Counted from the stretch's first letter, positions 22,330-34,771 are shown. The stretch is DNA of 64,000 nt from Heterobilharzia americana (GCA_944470555.2 OX104127.1:49466934-49530933); one strand, 5' to 3'. The notes: generated by a model not told the origin, from the sequence alone. Translations and numbers: made by a program.

Positions 22330-24640
22330 AGCTGAATTCACCAAGGAAGATTTAGTGTGATTAATTGGTTTTAAACACGCAGAGGTGGTCTAAACTTTAT
22401 AACAACTAGGACCTCAACAAATTTAAAAACCCGTCTCCAACAGGTTTTGTAATTTGGTCTAAAGGAAGTAGCCACGTCAATCTTATGACCTGTCTTAACG
22501 ATCTTTCTCGACCCAAGAGCCAAAACGTCTGATACCAACTCTTTTGGGTTCAGGTGATTCAGTTAGCTGCTGAAGCCACTTTGGAATATTCTCCAAGCCC
22601 TTTACTTGCATGGATCTATGAGCCTGCCCTAGGTATGTGTCATCACACGTACATTTGAATTGGTAGATACAATGGGAAGTGACACTGTCGTTCACATGCT
22701 GTAGGGGGTTTGGGAGAATATACAAACTTGGTGGTTTCTTTTAGTCGGACCCTAGCTGTATAGTAAGTCTTTTCTAAAAGCAGTGTTAAGGAGTTGATTA
22801 AGGACTGAGCTATGAGTCACCTCTGTATAGAAGACTGATGAAGACATTTTTAGGGGGGTCAAAATGAAGAGGTAGTTTTGGCGTTGCGGTTATGTTGTGC
22901 TGCCCAATAAATGTTGATGGACAGTTATTTTTCAACAGTATTTCAATCAGTGTTCTTTTCTGGTCTTCCAAAGAATCTCCTGGGCATATTCGTCGAATAC
23001 TACTAAGTAAGCAACTAACTAACGCTCGCTGGACAAAAATCATGATAATTCACATATAATCCTGTCCATATAGGTTGTCTGTAGACAGATCATTTTATAT
23101 ATCCATCCTGCCGCCGACTAATTATTATATCCAAGATGGGCAGGCAGTCATCATACTGTTCTACGCACGTCAAGGGTGGGCTGCACTGTATTCAACTGGT
23201 TTAGAACTAGAGTGGATTGACTTGAGTGATCACAAATAGTTGGGATATCGTCGACATGTTTTCGATATAGATAAACTTGCTCCACTAGGTTCTCCGTTAA
23301 GTTTTCCACGTGTGATATAAATATGTCTGTTAAGAGGGGGCCAAAGGGACTTCCCATGGCAACTTTATCCACTTGATGGAAATGTCCACCCTCAAATGTA
23401 TATTTAATATTGTTTGTGCATAAAAGTAGTAGTTCTTTTAAGTAGTACAGAGAAATGGGTATCCAAAAGTTTCGCATACAAGTATAATCACATAAAGTGT
23501 CAACTGTCTTGATCAAAGGGAAATCGATGAATAATAGTAAGTTAGAGTAAAAAAAACATAGTTTTATTTTTTATATTAACAACATCAAGGTATTTGATTA
23601 CTTCAAATGTATCTTTTAAGGAATACTTACAAAATCGCCTCTTAATGCTATACAATAGCTTCACTAGCCATTGGGCAAGCTTAAGCGTCGGCGACTTGTA
23701 CATTGACATTTTTGGATGTAATGGATTACTGGGTGTGTGCACTTTGGGAAAATCAGAAAGATGTGGAAATTACAGTTCGGTTGGTTTCACTGAGTCAAAT
23801 TTCTGTCTGGTAATAACGTTCATACCGAGCAATTTCACTAGATCAGTGATCACTGTTCCCTGTAAAAATTGTACGTCTTCTGAAGAGGAATCTCCAGTAA
23901 ATTTATTTTTATCTTCGAGAATAGACGACATTTTACACTTATATTCGATGTTATCCATGATCACGGTATCTGAGCCTTTGTCGGTTCTGAGGATAATAAT
24001 ATCGGCGTTGTCTCGTAGTTCTTCCATAGCTCTAAAATCTCTGAAATGCTTTTCTGTTTCTTATGACTATCATAAAACTGGTAAGCGATATCCACCATGT
24101 TGGCTTTCAGTCAGCTCTGATCGTCAACTGACGCTGGAACAAGAAGTTCCACCTCGTCACATAGATTTTCGAAATGTGCATGAATAGCCAAATCTGATGA
24201 CTGCTTCAAGGAACACAAAATCTAAGCCCAAAGGATAAGGCTTACTTCTGATATATGAACAGTGTCACTGTAGAAAGATTAGTAACGTACTTATCCAGAT
24301 TAACAGGGAAATAATTAATGTAATTTTCATTGTCGAATGAACTGCTTAACTTCCAACCCATATTGGCTTTCGTTTCAAAAATGAATTTACTACAAAATTG
24401 TAGAAATTACAAACGATATATTGTTGATAAATCCGACAAAATATTTGATACATTTACGTGGAGTAGCATGCAACTTATCCTGCCCGTTTTCGAAATATGA
24501 TTTTGTAAGACGCATAAGATTAGAAATGTTTGGCTGGGATTTATTAGATTTTAGAGTTTTGTAAAACTGTCTGGGAATGTTTAACCTGGGATGCATGACT
24601 GGCAAAATCCAATTCTGTCGCTTTCAGAGGTAATTTTTCA
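22330..24640 (-). pseudogene. Penelope-like element, RT plus GIY-YIG, decayed
   Basis: Reading the minus strand from about 24230: a LSLGLDF type N-terminal motif, then IIILRTDKGSDTVIMDNIEY (about 23980), the conserved 'xDKGxxTVxM' block of PLE reverse transcriptases. LKLAQWLVKLL (about 23680) and KVAMGSPFGPLLTDIFISH (about 23360, RT motif B) follow, then LYRKHVDDIPTIC (RT motif C, xDD at about 23260). The linker CPGDSLEDQKRTLIEILLKN leads to the GIY-YIG domain SHCIYQFKCTCDDTYLGQAH (22690-22620). Several frameshifts separate these blocks. The region 24390-24605 may be the upstream part. It is a different lineage from PLE1, judging by the GIY-YIG sequence. Confidence 0.8.
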
Positions 24641-25465
24641 CCCGAAGTTAACAAGTTGATTTAACCATTTGAAAGTGTGTAGAGGGAGTCTTCTCTTCAG
24701 AAATTTAAAACGATTAGTTCCCTATGTAAACTTCAACAAAACAATAGGATGCAAATTACCTGAACCGTGTACTGTATTATTAACATCAATCAGATGCAAT
24801 AATGATTTCTTTTGCAAATATTGTTCTGCGAGTAAACTTTACTGAAGTATTACGTGTTGAGAATTCCATACTCTATCAGATGACTGGAATTAAACGATTA
24901 TTACCATTATTATTAATGATTATAACTGACTGAAAATACGCAGTATGACGAAATACGGCGTTGAAACTTCATGGAAGGATCATAGTTGGCCTTAATAAAT
25001 CGTTTTACTGAAACTTAAGTTTTTGCACACGCTCGTTTAGTGAGAAAATTTATACAACAGTTAATTAAAATGGTGGAGTATTTAGATGCATGAGTAACAT
25101 GAACAAACCCTACTTTTACAACCTATCAACGACCACGAATTGCCTCAGTACCGAAGATGCACCATTTCATGGATTCTATCAACAACAACGTAAAGAACGG
25201 AGCATAAGTGCATTATTGTCTACTGACGTAGCTAAAAACGATGACACATGCCAAATGTCGTATTACTAAGCGTAATGGCCAATTTGTATGCCTTGACTGT
25301 CTGATACTTCGAATTCAAGCACCTACATCGATTGCTAACCAATGATAAGTTTGTCTATTCTTGCACTATGGAATAAGATTGTCATGGTCTTAATAAAAAG
25401 CCCTAAATCTTTGAAGCCATCTTCAAACAATCGTTTTGTTCCACAGTTTCGGGAAAAAGTACGTG
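24641..25465. other. Nothing firm; short old repeat at 24671-24735
   Basis: AGGGAGTCTTCTCTTCAGAA and TTAGTTCCCT resemble 10163-10215 (GGGCGTCTTCTCTTCAAAAA, TTAGTTCCCT), just outside the 10-kb palindrome. Otherwise no feature. Confidence 0.35.
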
Positions 25466-25545
25466 AACCAACGTGTAAATATGCTATTGGTTGAAGGGAC
25501 GAAACTCAATAGGACATTCAAATCTAGAAAGGTCTGAAAATAGCC

Positions 25546-25606
<61 letters not shown>

Positions 25607-25740
25607 CTTGTATTTTGTATATATTCATGAGATTGTAATACACCTTCGGTTATCTTACCGCCTTTTCTATTTGTCGAGAAAGCTGAATGACTATAAATGG
25701 GTGGAATTTGAAGGTTATTGCCCAAGCATCCACATGTATA
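25466..25740 (+). repeat. Dispersed repeat (copy 1), carrying a TA microsatellite
   Basis: Homologous to 44583-44815. Shared words include GTAATACACCTTC, GTTATCTTACC and GAAGGTTAT in the same order, with about 70-80 % identity by eye. A TA array splits this copy. The family is not identified; strand is arbitrary. Confidence 0.55.
25549..25602. repeat. (TA)27 microsatellite
   Basis: Pure TA dinucleotide run inside the dispersed repeat. Frames across it encode only YIYI repeats. Confidence 0.97.
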
Positions 25741-26459
25741 TAATTTAGGTCACATCAAACAGTCACTATAAGAATATAAAAGTGACAACAAGTACAAAAA
25801 AAAAGTAATTCTTTCCATTGAAGAATTTCAAGCACTTTTGCAACGCTATGAAGGAAGAATGTGAGCAGTAACATTGAAGATTAGTGAAAAATTCAGTCAT
25901 TCGCTGTGATATCCAGCTAGAATCTACATTTATAAGTCTCTAGATTTTGAAAAGGATTATCGGTAAATACTTCAATGATGGACATGGTGTGGATGAAAAT
26001 AAGTCTAAGAAACATGATAATATAGATCATGTAAAACTAATGGATGAGGATGGTAGTAACTCCTCTATTACTCATCAGAAGATAATAAATGATTCCATCG
26101 TTCGATAAGATCACAAAGTACTTGGAGTGAGTTTGCAACATGCTGACACATGTTTGGTGCAATCGAATCTTTCTAAAATCATACCTCATACGATATGTTC
26201 AAGTGAAGTTTTCAAGGAGTACTAGTGCAAGTCCAAGCATCAACTATTACACAGATACTCAAAGCGGTTGAAAGCCCGAACAGACACATTAAATGTGATA
26301 TTTGTTTGGGATATCCATACAAGTAAATGGACACCAGAAAACTACCGGTAGCAAAAAGAGCAGTAGAAAAAGGTCAAATTATCACTATTTATTGATATTC
26401 TTATAATTCTTCGTTGTTTTATTGGATTGAATTGTTAGAATTCTATTGGTATATGGGCT
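25741..26459. other. Nothing recognised
   Basis: No gene. The last 60 bp (from about 26400: TTATTGGATTGAATTG, GGTATATGGGCTCC) match the Sm-alpha tail in antisense. Confidence 0.4.
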
Positions 26460-26562
26460 CCTATGCGTTTGAAGCGATGAGTGCCAGGTTCGAGTCTTAA
26501 TGAGAACAACATCACTCACTGGGGTGCAGGTACATCCAGCTGACGAGTCCCAAGTAAGAAGA
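26460..26562 (+). mobile_element. Sm-alpha SINE fragment
   Basis: Contains TTTGAAGCGATGAGTGCC, box B CAGGTTCGAGTC, the linker CACTCACTGGGGTGCAGG and the first half of the hammerhead (CAGCTGACGAGTCCCAAG). The GAAA half and the 3' stem are missing; a TA array follows 60 bp later. An antisense Sm-alpha tail lies directly to its left. Confidence 0.65.
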
Positions 26563-26615
26563 AAAACAGGTCAAATTATTATAAAAACTGCACTTCAACT
26601 GTTTCTCTCTCTGTC

Positions 26616-26620
<5 letters not shown>

Positions 26621-26690
<70 letters not shown>
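26621..26690. repeat. (AT)35 microsatellite
   Basis: Pure AT run of 70 bp, preceded by a short CTCTGT-type stretch. Confidence 0.97.
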
Positions 26691-26693
<3 letters not shown>

Positions 26694-27845
26694 GTAAAAT
26701 ACTTCTATTAATACATGAATTCACACATGCATAAAAAGACTAAAATCATAGAAACAGGTATAAAAACAATAGAAGAGGAAAGAAGTGATAGTCTGACTCT
26801 CTCTGTAACAATATAAATAATCTTAATGATAGTGATGATAATAAACTCTGACTAACAGAAGGATATGCTAAGATAACTAAATTTTCCATACACTGGTAAC
26901 AGTTCTGTTCGATTTTCAAGAATATGCAATGAATACGGCGAGGAAGCATTCGAAAATACAATCGAACCGAGAAAAGTTGTAATTACTTTCACACTAAACA
27001 GTAATAATCTATAGAAAGATAAAATATTGTAACACGAAAGAGGAGAAATGGACAGGAAAATACCCCGAGAAGAAAGAAACCCTAGGAATATATTTGACCA
27101 TGCTTTCTGAGTATAAAATATGCATTTACATATGAACATTTCCAAGATATTGATGAAGTAAATCAAAGTATTGTATAAACGCTTACATATTACAAGAAAT
27201 AACAATAAACATGATATCACCATGACTTAACGGGTGGCTGGAAACGGAAGGAAAGAAAATATGTGATGTGTAAAGTGAACACGGTTATGTATACATACAG
27301 AAAGAAGGCGCATTTCTAAACAAGGGAAATAATATTAGAAAAATTCGATAGGATGTTAGAAAAATTCTACTTTCTACCTCATACATACATACATATATAT
27401 CTATGAAGTAAAATGGATAGAAATGATACACCTGTACGCATATGGAGGAGTTCACTGCTGATCACATTCAGCTTGAATAATCCAGAAATAAAGATTGTGA
27501 CAAGAAGAAAGAAAGAGGGAAAGAAAGACTAATTTCATTTTAGCTTTATCAGACCAGCCGATATGTAAACATGCTTTCCAAAATAATGATCCTTTGGAAT
27601 AGAATAATTATGAATTCAGCACTAAAGCATATACCGTTTTCTTTGTCTGTATGGTTATTATGCTAGAAAAATGTTGAGAAAAGCGAAAAAAAATGCATAA
27701 TGAGTAAAATAGTTTGGCATAGTTTGCTGCTCTTACCCTTGCTAATTACTCAGTAAGACAGAAAACGTAACATTGGAGTCAACCGAAAGTAAGTGTTTAG
27801 CAGTTAACTTCCCTGCAATAAAGTAAACAGTTATGTTATTGCCAC
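26691..27845. other. Nothing recognised
   Basis: Purine-rich plus strand with chance minus-strand frames (for example 26852-27223, 123 residues, hydrophobic and without motifs). A short ACAT repeat lies at about 27384-27395. Confidence 0.4.
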
Positions 27846-27960
27846 GGTAGTCTCTGGTTCGAATACGACAGCGACTTAGATTTTCACTTCACCCTCAATC
27901 ATCATTGAGTACCAATAACCAAGGTCGGCTAAACCATGACTGTCTCAGATAATCAGGCTG
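27846..27960 (+). mobile_element. SINE4-type fragment
   Basis: CTGGTTCGAATACGACAGCG (box B like) followed by ATTTTCACTTCACCCTCAATC and GAGTACCAATAACC. A second partial copy is at 28128. The box A half is not clear. Confidence 0.45.
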
Positions 27961-28127
27961 ATGGTCAGTATTATACTCCACCTTTCTAAATGAAGTAGAT
28001 TTTGACTGGGATGAGAAGTCCTTACTGGGTAAACAGTGTGAGTACAATCAAGCGATAGTAACGCGTCACGAATTTACGTGGAGGTCGGGTGAAACCCATG
28101 GTGATTGAAGGGAAATAAAAACCTGGT

Positions 28128-28210
28128 CGGAAATCCAGTGGTCTCCGGTTCGAATCCTACAGCAGCTAAGATAGTCATTTCAACATCAATCATCAACAAA
28201 TTATGTTATT
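28128..28210 (+). mobile_element. SINE4-type fragment
   Basis: CCGGTTCGAATCCTACAGCAG then GTCATTTCAACATCAATCATC; same order as in the 27.8-kb copy. Confidence 0.45.
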
Positions 28211-29258
28211 ACATGTATCATTTACCTTGTACTGCTTAATTCATATCAGTGGAAAGTTTATTTGATGCAACTCGGGATCCACTTACATCACAACCGGGTT
28301 TACAGCATACGACATAGCTCTACTTTATCAGATTTTTGACAGCAAAGGAGGGGAGAAATGGTAAATAATTAAAACTTAATTGACCAGATGAAAAATTCAC
28401 AAAAATCATTAGTTGAAATGAGCACTTCAACATCAATTAACGCAGTATACTAATTACTGTTAGCGTGGACACAATGAACATAGAAGGTTTAAAAAAGGAA
28501 ACTGGAAATAAATTGATGGGATATAACTGTTGGCTGCTATGTGCTATGCAGTAAATGAGTGGTGAGTTATTTGGTGGTTAGAATGTCAGTTATACTGAAG
28601 GAAACTCGCAACAGAACTAGCTGTTAAACTAATCAATCAGTTTAGACCGCTGTACCCTCACTTCTTAACTGATATAAAGATAAATACATTGCTACATCAA
28701 AATTTTCTGTAACTTTAAGCACTGCAAGCACAATTCCTCACGTTTCAAGTATCAGTATGACGAAGCTTGAATCACTATGACAGTGAGCATGTTAGAAGGT
28801 ATGTATGTCACGTTGATGGTACACTTCCAACTACAGTGCAAAGGTTTGTGAAAATAATCACCATGACATAACTTATTTTGAACATGTCACACCTGCATCT
28901 TAACTAAGCCCCTAGGTTTTGCGATATCAAAGCAGTTAAGTTTATGTTGAATTTCCTCATTGGTGTTACTCCTAATATTCCTTTTCCTAATATACAAAGG
29001 CATTATGTCTAGGTATAGATTCGCCCGTAGTTCATTTGTATGATTATTCTCAAGTATAAGGTTAAATTTCAAATCATACACATGAATTTATTCGGCATTC
29101 AAAACAATAACAACACTCGATACAGGATGCTGAATTACTGAAATCCGTTTTAAAAGCTATCCCATTGAAAAAAGAAGTTGCTCACGAAATTCAGGCGTCA
29201 AAATTACGTAGAGTAAAACTAAACAAGATTTTGACATAATTCTCATAAATAGATAAAT
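28211..29258. other. Nothing firm; small frame at 28887-29081
   Basis: A 64-residue minus-strand frame (LRANLYLDIMPLYIRKR, FDIAKPRGLV) looks protein-like, but I do not recognise it. It could be a retroelement scrap. Confidence 0.3.
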
Positions 29259-29456
29259 AGATCAAACATCAATTGTTGGGTGTATTAAAACTATCATATT
29301 CCATGGTACCTTTCTCTATGGCTAGATTCTGTTTCACATTTAGATGTTTACCTGTCGATTAACTCACAAGTGTTGTTTTATTTTTACTCATACTGTCTCT
29401 TGTTGCCATTTTCATAATTTTATTTGTCATGATAAAATACTTTTATGTGTTATAGT

Positions 29457-29625
29457 GACCTCGATGACTAGTAGGGGAATCCAGGACGCGCGTTTAGTCC
29501 TACTTGAGACTTGTTAGCTAGAGGTACCTGCACCGCAGTAAGTGATGTCTCCACTGAGGCTGGAACACAATGCCTTTCTCTTTAAACGCCAGAGAGTTAC
29601 CCACTAACCCAATGCAGTACGATAG
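29457..29625 (-). mobile_element. Sm-alpha SINE inside the palindrome, left
   Basis: Minus strand: head with GTTAGTGGGTAACTCTCTGGCG, box B lost, hammerhead region 29476-29525 with CUAACAA and CUAAAC in place of CUGANGA and GAAAC. Decayed. Confidence 0.65.
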
Positions 29626-29633
29626 CCCATATT

Positions 29634-29735
29634 GGGAACAACCGCAGTCGCTGGGGTGCAGGTAAATCCAGCTGACGATTCCCAAGTAGGACGAAACGCG
29701 CGTCCTGGATTCCCCTACTAGTCATCGAGGTCACT
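29634..29735 (+). mobile_element. Sm-alpha SINE inside the palindrome, right, near-intact ribozyme
   Basis: The hammerhead lies at 29664-29715: AATCCAG, CTGACGA, stem II TTCCCAAGTAGGAC, GAAA, short CGC/GCG stem III, then GTC and CTGGATT. All core bases are present; only the first stem II pair is disrupted (U opposite C). The tRNA-like head is largely lost. Confidence 0.7.
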
Positions 29736-29930
29736 ATAACACATAAAAGTATTTTATCATGACAAACAAAATTATGAAAATGGCAACAAGAGACAGTATG
29801 AGTAAAAATAAAACAACACTTGTGAGTTAATCGACAGGTAAACATCTAAATGTGAAACAGAATCTAGCCATAGAGAAAGGTACCATGGAATATGATAGTT
29901 TTAATACACCCAACAATTGATGTTTGATCT

Positions 29931-30721
29931 TTTATGTGAAAAGCCTAAAATAGGCTCATTTCATTTACCACTAGGTGTTTTGATCCTACATAACCTTTTA
30001 GAAACACCTTTGCAACAGGAACTTTCTAGTGTAAACCGAAATGGAAATACATTGGGGAAATGTTAGCCCTATATACTGGTTTCTATAATTATTTGCGCTT
30101 CATACTCCGTCACTTACATCAGCCAATAGCAGAATATACTATGACATGAGAGAATTTCGCACAGGAATCGAGAAGCAGAGTGTACACAATTTTGAATTCT
30201 TTCAACTCTATTGTTTACTACAGACTATTATCAAAAACGGTCTCTTATAAAGTGGCGTCCAACAACATATTCGAGTAAACTACAAAGTCACTATCCTTAT
30301 CAAAGTGTTTATCTAGTAATAAGGTTTTGGTTATAAACTAGTTGATCCTTAGTTGAATAAGCTTCAGAATCATCATATTGTATGGTGCTTAATCTCCTGT
30401 CGTTTATGAACGTGCTGATTATAAACTCTCCTTGTTACCTAAAACAGAATGACCTAACCATGGATTATCAGTAGATGAAAAGATTATCTGACTAAATAGC
30501 CCCAATCAAAGTTAGACTGTGTGAAAACGTTCAGGTATCGGTCCTGAGGCGAAGTAACTAGTTAGGAAAACGCGAATCAGTTAACTCAGATCTACAGTCA
30601 TGTAACTGTTAATAGGCAGTTCATCTGTTAGCAGAGTAAGGTTAATGTAGGATAATACTTTTCTCTGCATACATTTGCTTTTCTTTAAACAATCGAAGTT
30701 ATTATCACGATGTTATATAAA
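29931..30721. other. Nothing recognised
   Basis: No gene or repeat visible. Confidence 0.4.
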
Positions 30722-30885
30722 TCTTGGTGACTAGCATCGCTATCCAGAACGCGCTTTTAATCTTACTTGGGGTTTGTCAGCTGGACCCCAGCGAGTAGTG
30801 TTGTTCCCACCGGGACTCGAAGCCAGTATCCATAGATTCAAACTTCAAGGCGTCACCCACTAGGACACTGGGGTACGACAGACGT
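30722..30885 (-). mobile_element. Sm-alpha SINE, decayed
   Basis: Minus strand: CCCCAGTGTCCTAGTGGGTG (box A region), GGCTTCGAGTCCCGGTGGG (box B), then CAGCTGACAAACCCCAAG. The core has CUGACAA and a deletion in the GAAA region, so the ribozyme is lost. Confidence 0.7.
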
Positions 30886-31427
30886 AATCATAATAATGAT
30901 TCCATCCAATGTTTGGTTTCCTACCATTTTAATATAGTTATGTAGACCTTTCTGTATGAGAACACAGAGCAAATCAGAATATTCAGTTTTGAAACATTGT
31001 AATTAAGAAATTCTTATTATTCCTAGTTTTGGACAAGGGCTTATCAACTCTAACAAATGTCTATCTCCTAACTACTTATGAGTAGATAAGAAATAATGGT
31101 AGAAATATATTGTTGAAAGGTACCACTTCTTAGGGGAATGAAGTACTTATCATTTTTGCTTGCCAGTAACTAGCAACTTTGATTACAGAAGAGTTAAAGC
31201 CAAGGTAGCATTTACATACGCTCACATGTGAGAAACTAACAAGACGAACTTTCAAAGCAGACAGGCTGAAGTAAAGTTATTCAATATGGAAGTAAGAGAG
31301 GGTATCAGTTGACCGAATTGCATTTCTGGAAAATTTATCAATTTATCGATCATGCAGTATCCATCAACTAGCTACCAAAGGCAAATTTAGTTTTATTTAA
31401 AATTAAGCATGATAATGGAGTTGACAG
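30886..31427. other. Nothing recognised
   Basis: No gene or repeat visible. Confidence 0.4.
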
Positions 31428-32310
31428 TTAAGTAGTTTCATCAATACAAGAGTAAGACTTGGGCACTGTGGCAGAGCATAAGTCCATATTAGGTTGTTTA
31501 TTCGATACACCACAAAGGGATGCAGTTTTATTTACTGGATGACATTTCGAGCAAAATTTATTGCTCATAGTCATATCAAAATAATTGCATAACTTTCAAA
31601 CGTCACTTCTGTAGTCCAATAATTCTTCATTCTTTTATTCTAATGGCGACGCTACCATTAAGAGGGAATTCAAGCACTTTATAGTGTTGCTAAATAAAGA
31701 AAGTATGTCAGAAATTTCACTTAGAACTGTTAACAATGCTGGGATTAGGGAGACATTTAAACCCACAAACTAGCTGAGAGTGAAAATTTGCAGGCGAAAC
31801 GACCCAGAAGAGCTAATTTGAAAAATTAATCTGACCTATCAAATACTGTGTAATGCTTATGAGGTCAAGTCTATGGGTCAAAGCGGCTGATCATGGTCAG
31901 TCAGAATAGTGGCGCACAAAAACTTAGCTAGACATAGAATTATAGATCCTACTAAGATAAGCAATTTAGAAGAAAACTCGGCTATCACTGTGAATGGACT
32001 GACCCATAATCACACTAGAGGGTGGGTAGTATAGGGTGATAATTCTAAAATCCAGTATAGCTAGGTGGAGGGAGAAATTGATCGTAGAATCTTTGCTGAT
32101 TGAATCAACACCTTACACATGTAACAGGAATGACTCATCGCATATTGTAGATATCTGGAAAATTTCGTTACCATTAAAACAAAGAAATGGAGAACTGTTA
32201 AGTTTAAAAGTCGTATGATTTCTTTGATGTGAATATGAGCAATAAATTATGCTAATATTGTCTCATTCACTGTGTATTATATCAAGTAACCAATCTAATA
32301 TGGTAAAATG
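31428..32310. mobile_element. PLE1 tail-out inverted pair, old
   Basis: Left: minus-strand PLE1 3' end (31650 down to about 31428) with CTTGGGCACTGTGG, the GAGCA/TGCTC hairpin and GAAATG. Right: plus-strand PLE1 portion (31650-32310). It can be read in patches as TFKPTN*LRVKICRRNDPEE, LCNAYEVKSMGQS, VRIVAHKNLARH and ARWREKLIVESLLIESTPYTC, matching the 816-1953 element but with many stops. The right copy ends at CTAATATGG, the same truncation point as in the young palindrome. A convincing target-site duplication is not visible. Confidence 0.75.
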
Positions 32311-33122
32311 GTTTTATAGAATTAATTTTTCAGTCTACTGGTTTATTTATTCCAATAAGAAGTAGGACTCTTCAGTCATCATAAGTTTGAACGAATCAAT
32401 TTTTCATGAATTATTAACTTTATAAATGTTACTTTACGTCATCTACCATTCATTACAAAATTGCAGTCATTTTAAATTCTTTTCTGCACTCAGATCAATC
32501 TTTGTACTTGCTATAACCAATCAAAAGACACCTGTATTGTCAATCTTTTATTGGTTCCTAAATCTCATCTCCATTTTAACGTTTCTAATTGGTTATTTGA
32601 ATCAGGTAACATGTGTTCACTAGTAAGCCATGAAAACTACAGATGTACTGCATCTAAGAACACTAATGTGAGTGATGGGAACAGCAACTAGATATCAACT
32701 GACAAATAATCATGAGGAATTTAAGTAGCTTACTTCTTGAGAATTCATATGATTACTAGTGATGCGTCAAGTTTTCATTCATCATTCATTACTTAGATGG
32801 CAATCATAAAATAGTATCATGACAAGTGAATTAACTACCAGATATATATTAATCAAGACATCGAAACTTCGTTTGTAACCGAATTAATCCATTCTGCAGT
32901 ATTCATTTTACTATCTCGGAGTTACTAGAAGGTGAAAGTTCTTAAAGTGACCTACTACTAACTTTTATACGGTCCACTCTCGGCATATGAAGAAATTTCG
33001 TTTGCCGTTAGCCTGAATAAAAATGATGTAGGCAGTAAGACGACACTAAGTATATCTTGCGCTTAACATATTTTATTGGGTTTCCCACTACATGATAAGA
33101 ACAACTGTTTAAATCTCAAGAA
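32311..33122. other. Nothing recognised
   Basis: AT-rich; chance frames only. Confidence 0.4.
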
Positions 33123-33300
33123 ATGGCATCATTTAAAGAACCATTGAAAACCTGCGAGCAGTGGACAGTTGTTTCGGTCTATTATGATATTTCTCAGCAA
33201 TGCGCACTTACTACTCCATCAGGGAATGAACCTATGACCATAGGGTCTTGCGGCAGTCATTTCACCATTCAGCCACTGAGGTACAATTTAGTGCTACATA
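33123..33300 (-). mobile_element. SINE2-type retroposon left of the intact RTE
   Basis: Minus strand: CAGTGGCTGAATGGTGAAATG (box A), ATAGGTTCATTCCC (box B), GCGCATTGCTGAGAAATATC...CCGAAACAACTGTCCACTGC, and a degraded tail. The hammerhead core has CUGAGAA instead of CUGAGGA; GAAAC is intact. Confidence 0.7.
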
Positions 33301-33559
33301 TTTTGCTTTAAAAACCTCGCCTGGTTAACTAGTTTACTAGTTACTAGCCGGTCCTAAGCCCGGGTAAAGAGGGAAGGTTGGGCATAGGGCTAGCAACCCT
33401 ACCCCGTAAAACAAATCTAACCGCTAAAGAAACTTCAAAGCACAAACAAAATATAAAAAATGAAAACAAACTTATTCCCCGCTGGAATCGGAGAGGCGAA
33501 ATGACGCCAGTTGGTGAAAGCCTTCGGGAAGCCAATTGGCCGATGTGTCTTCTCTCTCG

Positions 33560-34771
33560 ATGAAAGCGAAAGTAAACGTGGGGACATGGAATGTCCGCAC
33601 GATGTTTGAACCCAGTAAGGCAGCCCAGATTGCAAAGGAGATGAGAAGGTATAACATCGAAGTGCTTGGGATTTGCGAAAGCAGATGGAATGGGAGTGGA
33701 CTCTCCAAACTGTCAACTGGAGAATCAATAATCTACTCCGGTCACCCAGACGCCAACCACGAGCACACTGAGGGAGTGGCTATCATGATGTCCTCAAGAG
33801 CATCGAAGGCTCTCATGCAGTGGGAACCAATCTCCTCCAGGATCATCATGACAGCAAGATTCAACTCAAAAGGAAGAAAGGTCACAATCATACAATGTTA
33901 TGCACCTACAAATAATGCAGAGCAAGAGAAAAAGGAGGAATTCTACAGACAACTTCAGTCAACACTGGACAAGACGTCAGTTGGCGATATCAAAATTCTA
34001 ATGGGCGACATGAATGCCAAACTGGGAGGGGACAACACGGGAAGAGAACTAACCATGGGTCGAGAGGCGCTAGGTGAAATGAATGAGAATGGAGAATTGT
34101 TTGCAGAATTCTGTGCATTCAACGATTTGGTGATTGGAGGCAGTGTGTTCAGGCACAAGGATATCCACAAAGCGACATGGATTTCACCAGATGGACACAC
34201 TAAAAATCAAATCGACTTTATCTCAATCTCAAGAAAATGGAGACGCAGTCTACTTAACACAAGGTCAAGAAGAGGAGCAGATGTAGGTTCAGACCACTAT
34301 CTAGTGCAAGGAACCTTCCAAATCAAGTTAAAAGCCTTCAAGGAAGCTGGTGATAGACCTCAACTCAAGTACAACACTCGGAAACTGAAGGATGAAACTA
34401 CAAAGGAGATCTTCAAGGCAGCCATCAAGACAAAATGGGAGACATCGAGCAACATCCCTGAAGAAACCTGTGTGGAAGAACACTGGAAGTCTTTGAAAGC
34501 TATGTGGAAAGAAACCTGCACAACAGTATTAGGAAGGAAGAAGAAAGAAGACAAGGAATGGATCTCGACGGATACCTGGAAGCTGATAGAGGAGAGGAGG
34601 ATGGTGAAGCAGAAGATAAACCAGTGCAAGGATGCTCAACGACAAGAGGAACTGAGCACAATGTATAAAACACTGGATAAAGAAGTGAAGAAGAGTGCAC
34701 GCAAAGACAAAAGACACTTCTACGAACACTGGCAAGTGAAGCAGAACAGGCTGCAGGTAAGAGAGACCTGA
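33560..34771 (+). pseudogene. RTE endonuclease domain (5' part of ORF2)
   Basis: This part cuts target DNA to prime reverse transcription. Endonuclease/exonuclease/phosphatase motifs appear in order: NVGTWNVRTMFEP, LGICESRWNG (catalytic Glu), IIQCYAPT, ILMGDMNAKLGG (GDxN), NQIDFISIS and GSDHYLV (SDH). I start at the ATG at 33560, eight codons into an open stretch. In copy C the endonuclease frame begins further upstream ([12 protein letters not shown]), and the same leader exists here at 33501 but in another frame. Hence copy B seems to have gained two bases in the CT run. The frame ends at 34769-34771 because one base is missing near 34722 (TACGAACACTGG here, TACGACACACTGG in copy C). Confidence 0.85.

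Larger units (their letters stand above)
29259..29930. repeat. 672-bp palindrome centred on two inverted Sm-alpha copies
   Basis: The outer arms 29259-29497 and 29692-29930 are reverse complements over 239 bp with a single mismatch. They flank two Sm-alpha copies (minus on the left, plus on the right). The Sm-alpha parts remain co-linear (coordinates always sum to 59189) but differ at roughly one base in five. The central 80 bp do not pair. So the flanks are far more alike than the older elements between them. No target-site duplication seen. Confidence 0.92.

Noticed and set aside
26852..27223. 123-aa hydrophobic minus-strand frame
   Set aside because: Low complexity (Leu, Phe, Ile, Ser), next to an AT microsatellite, no motif or splice context.
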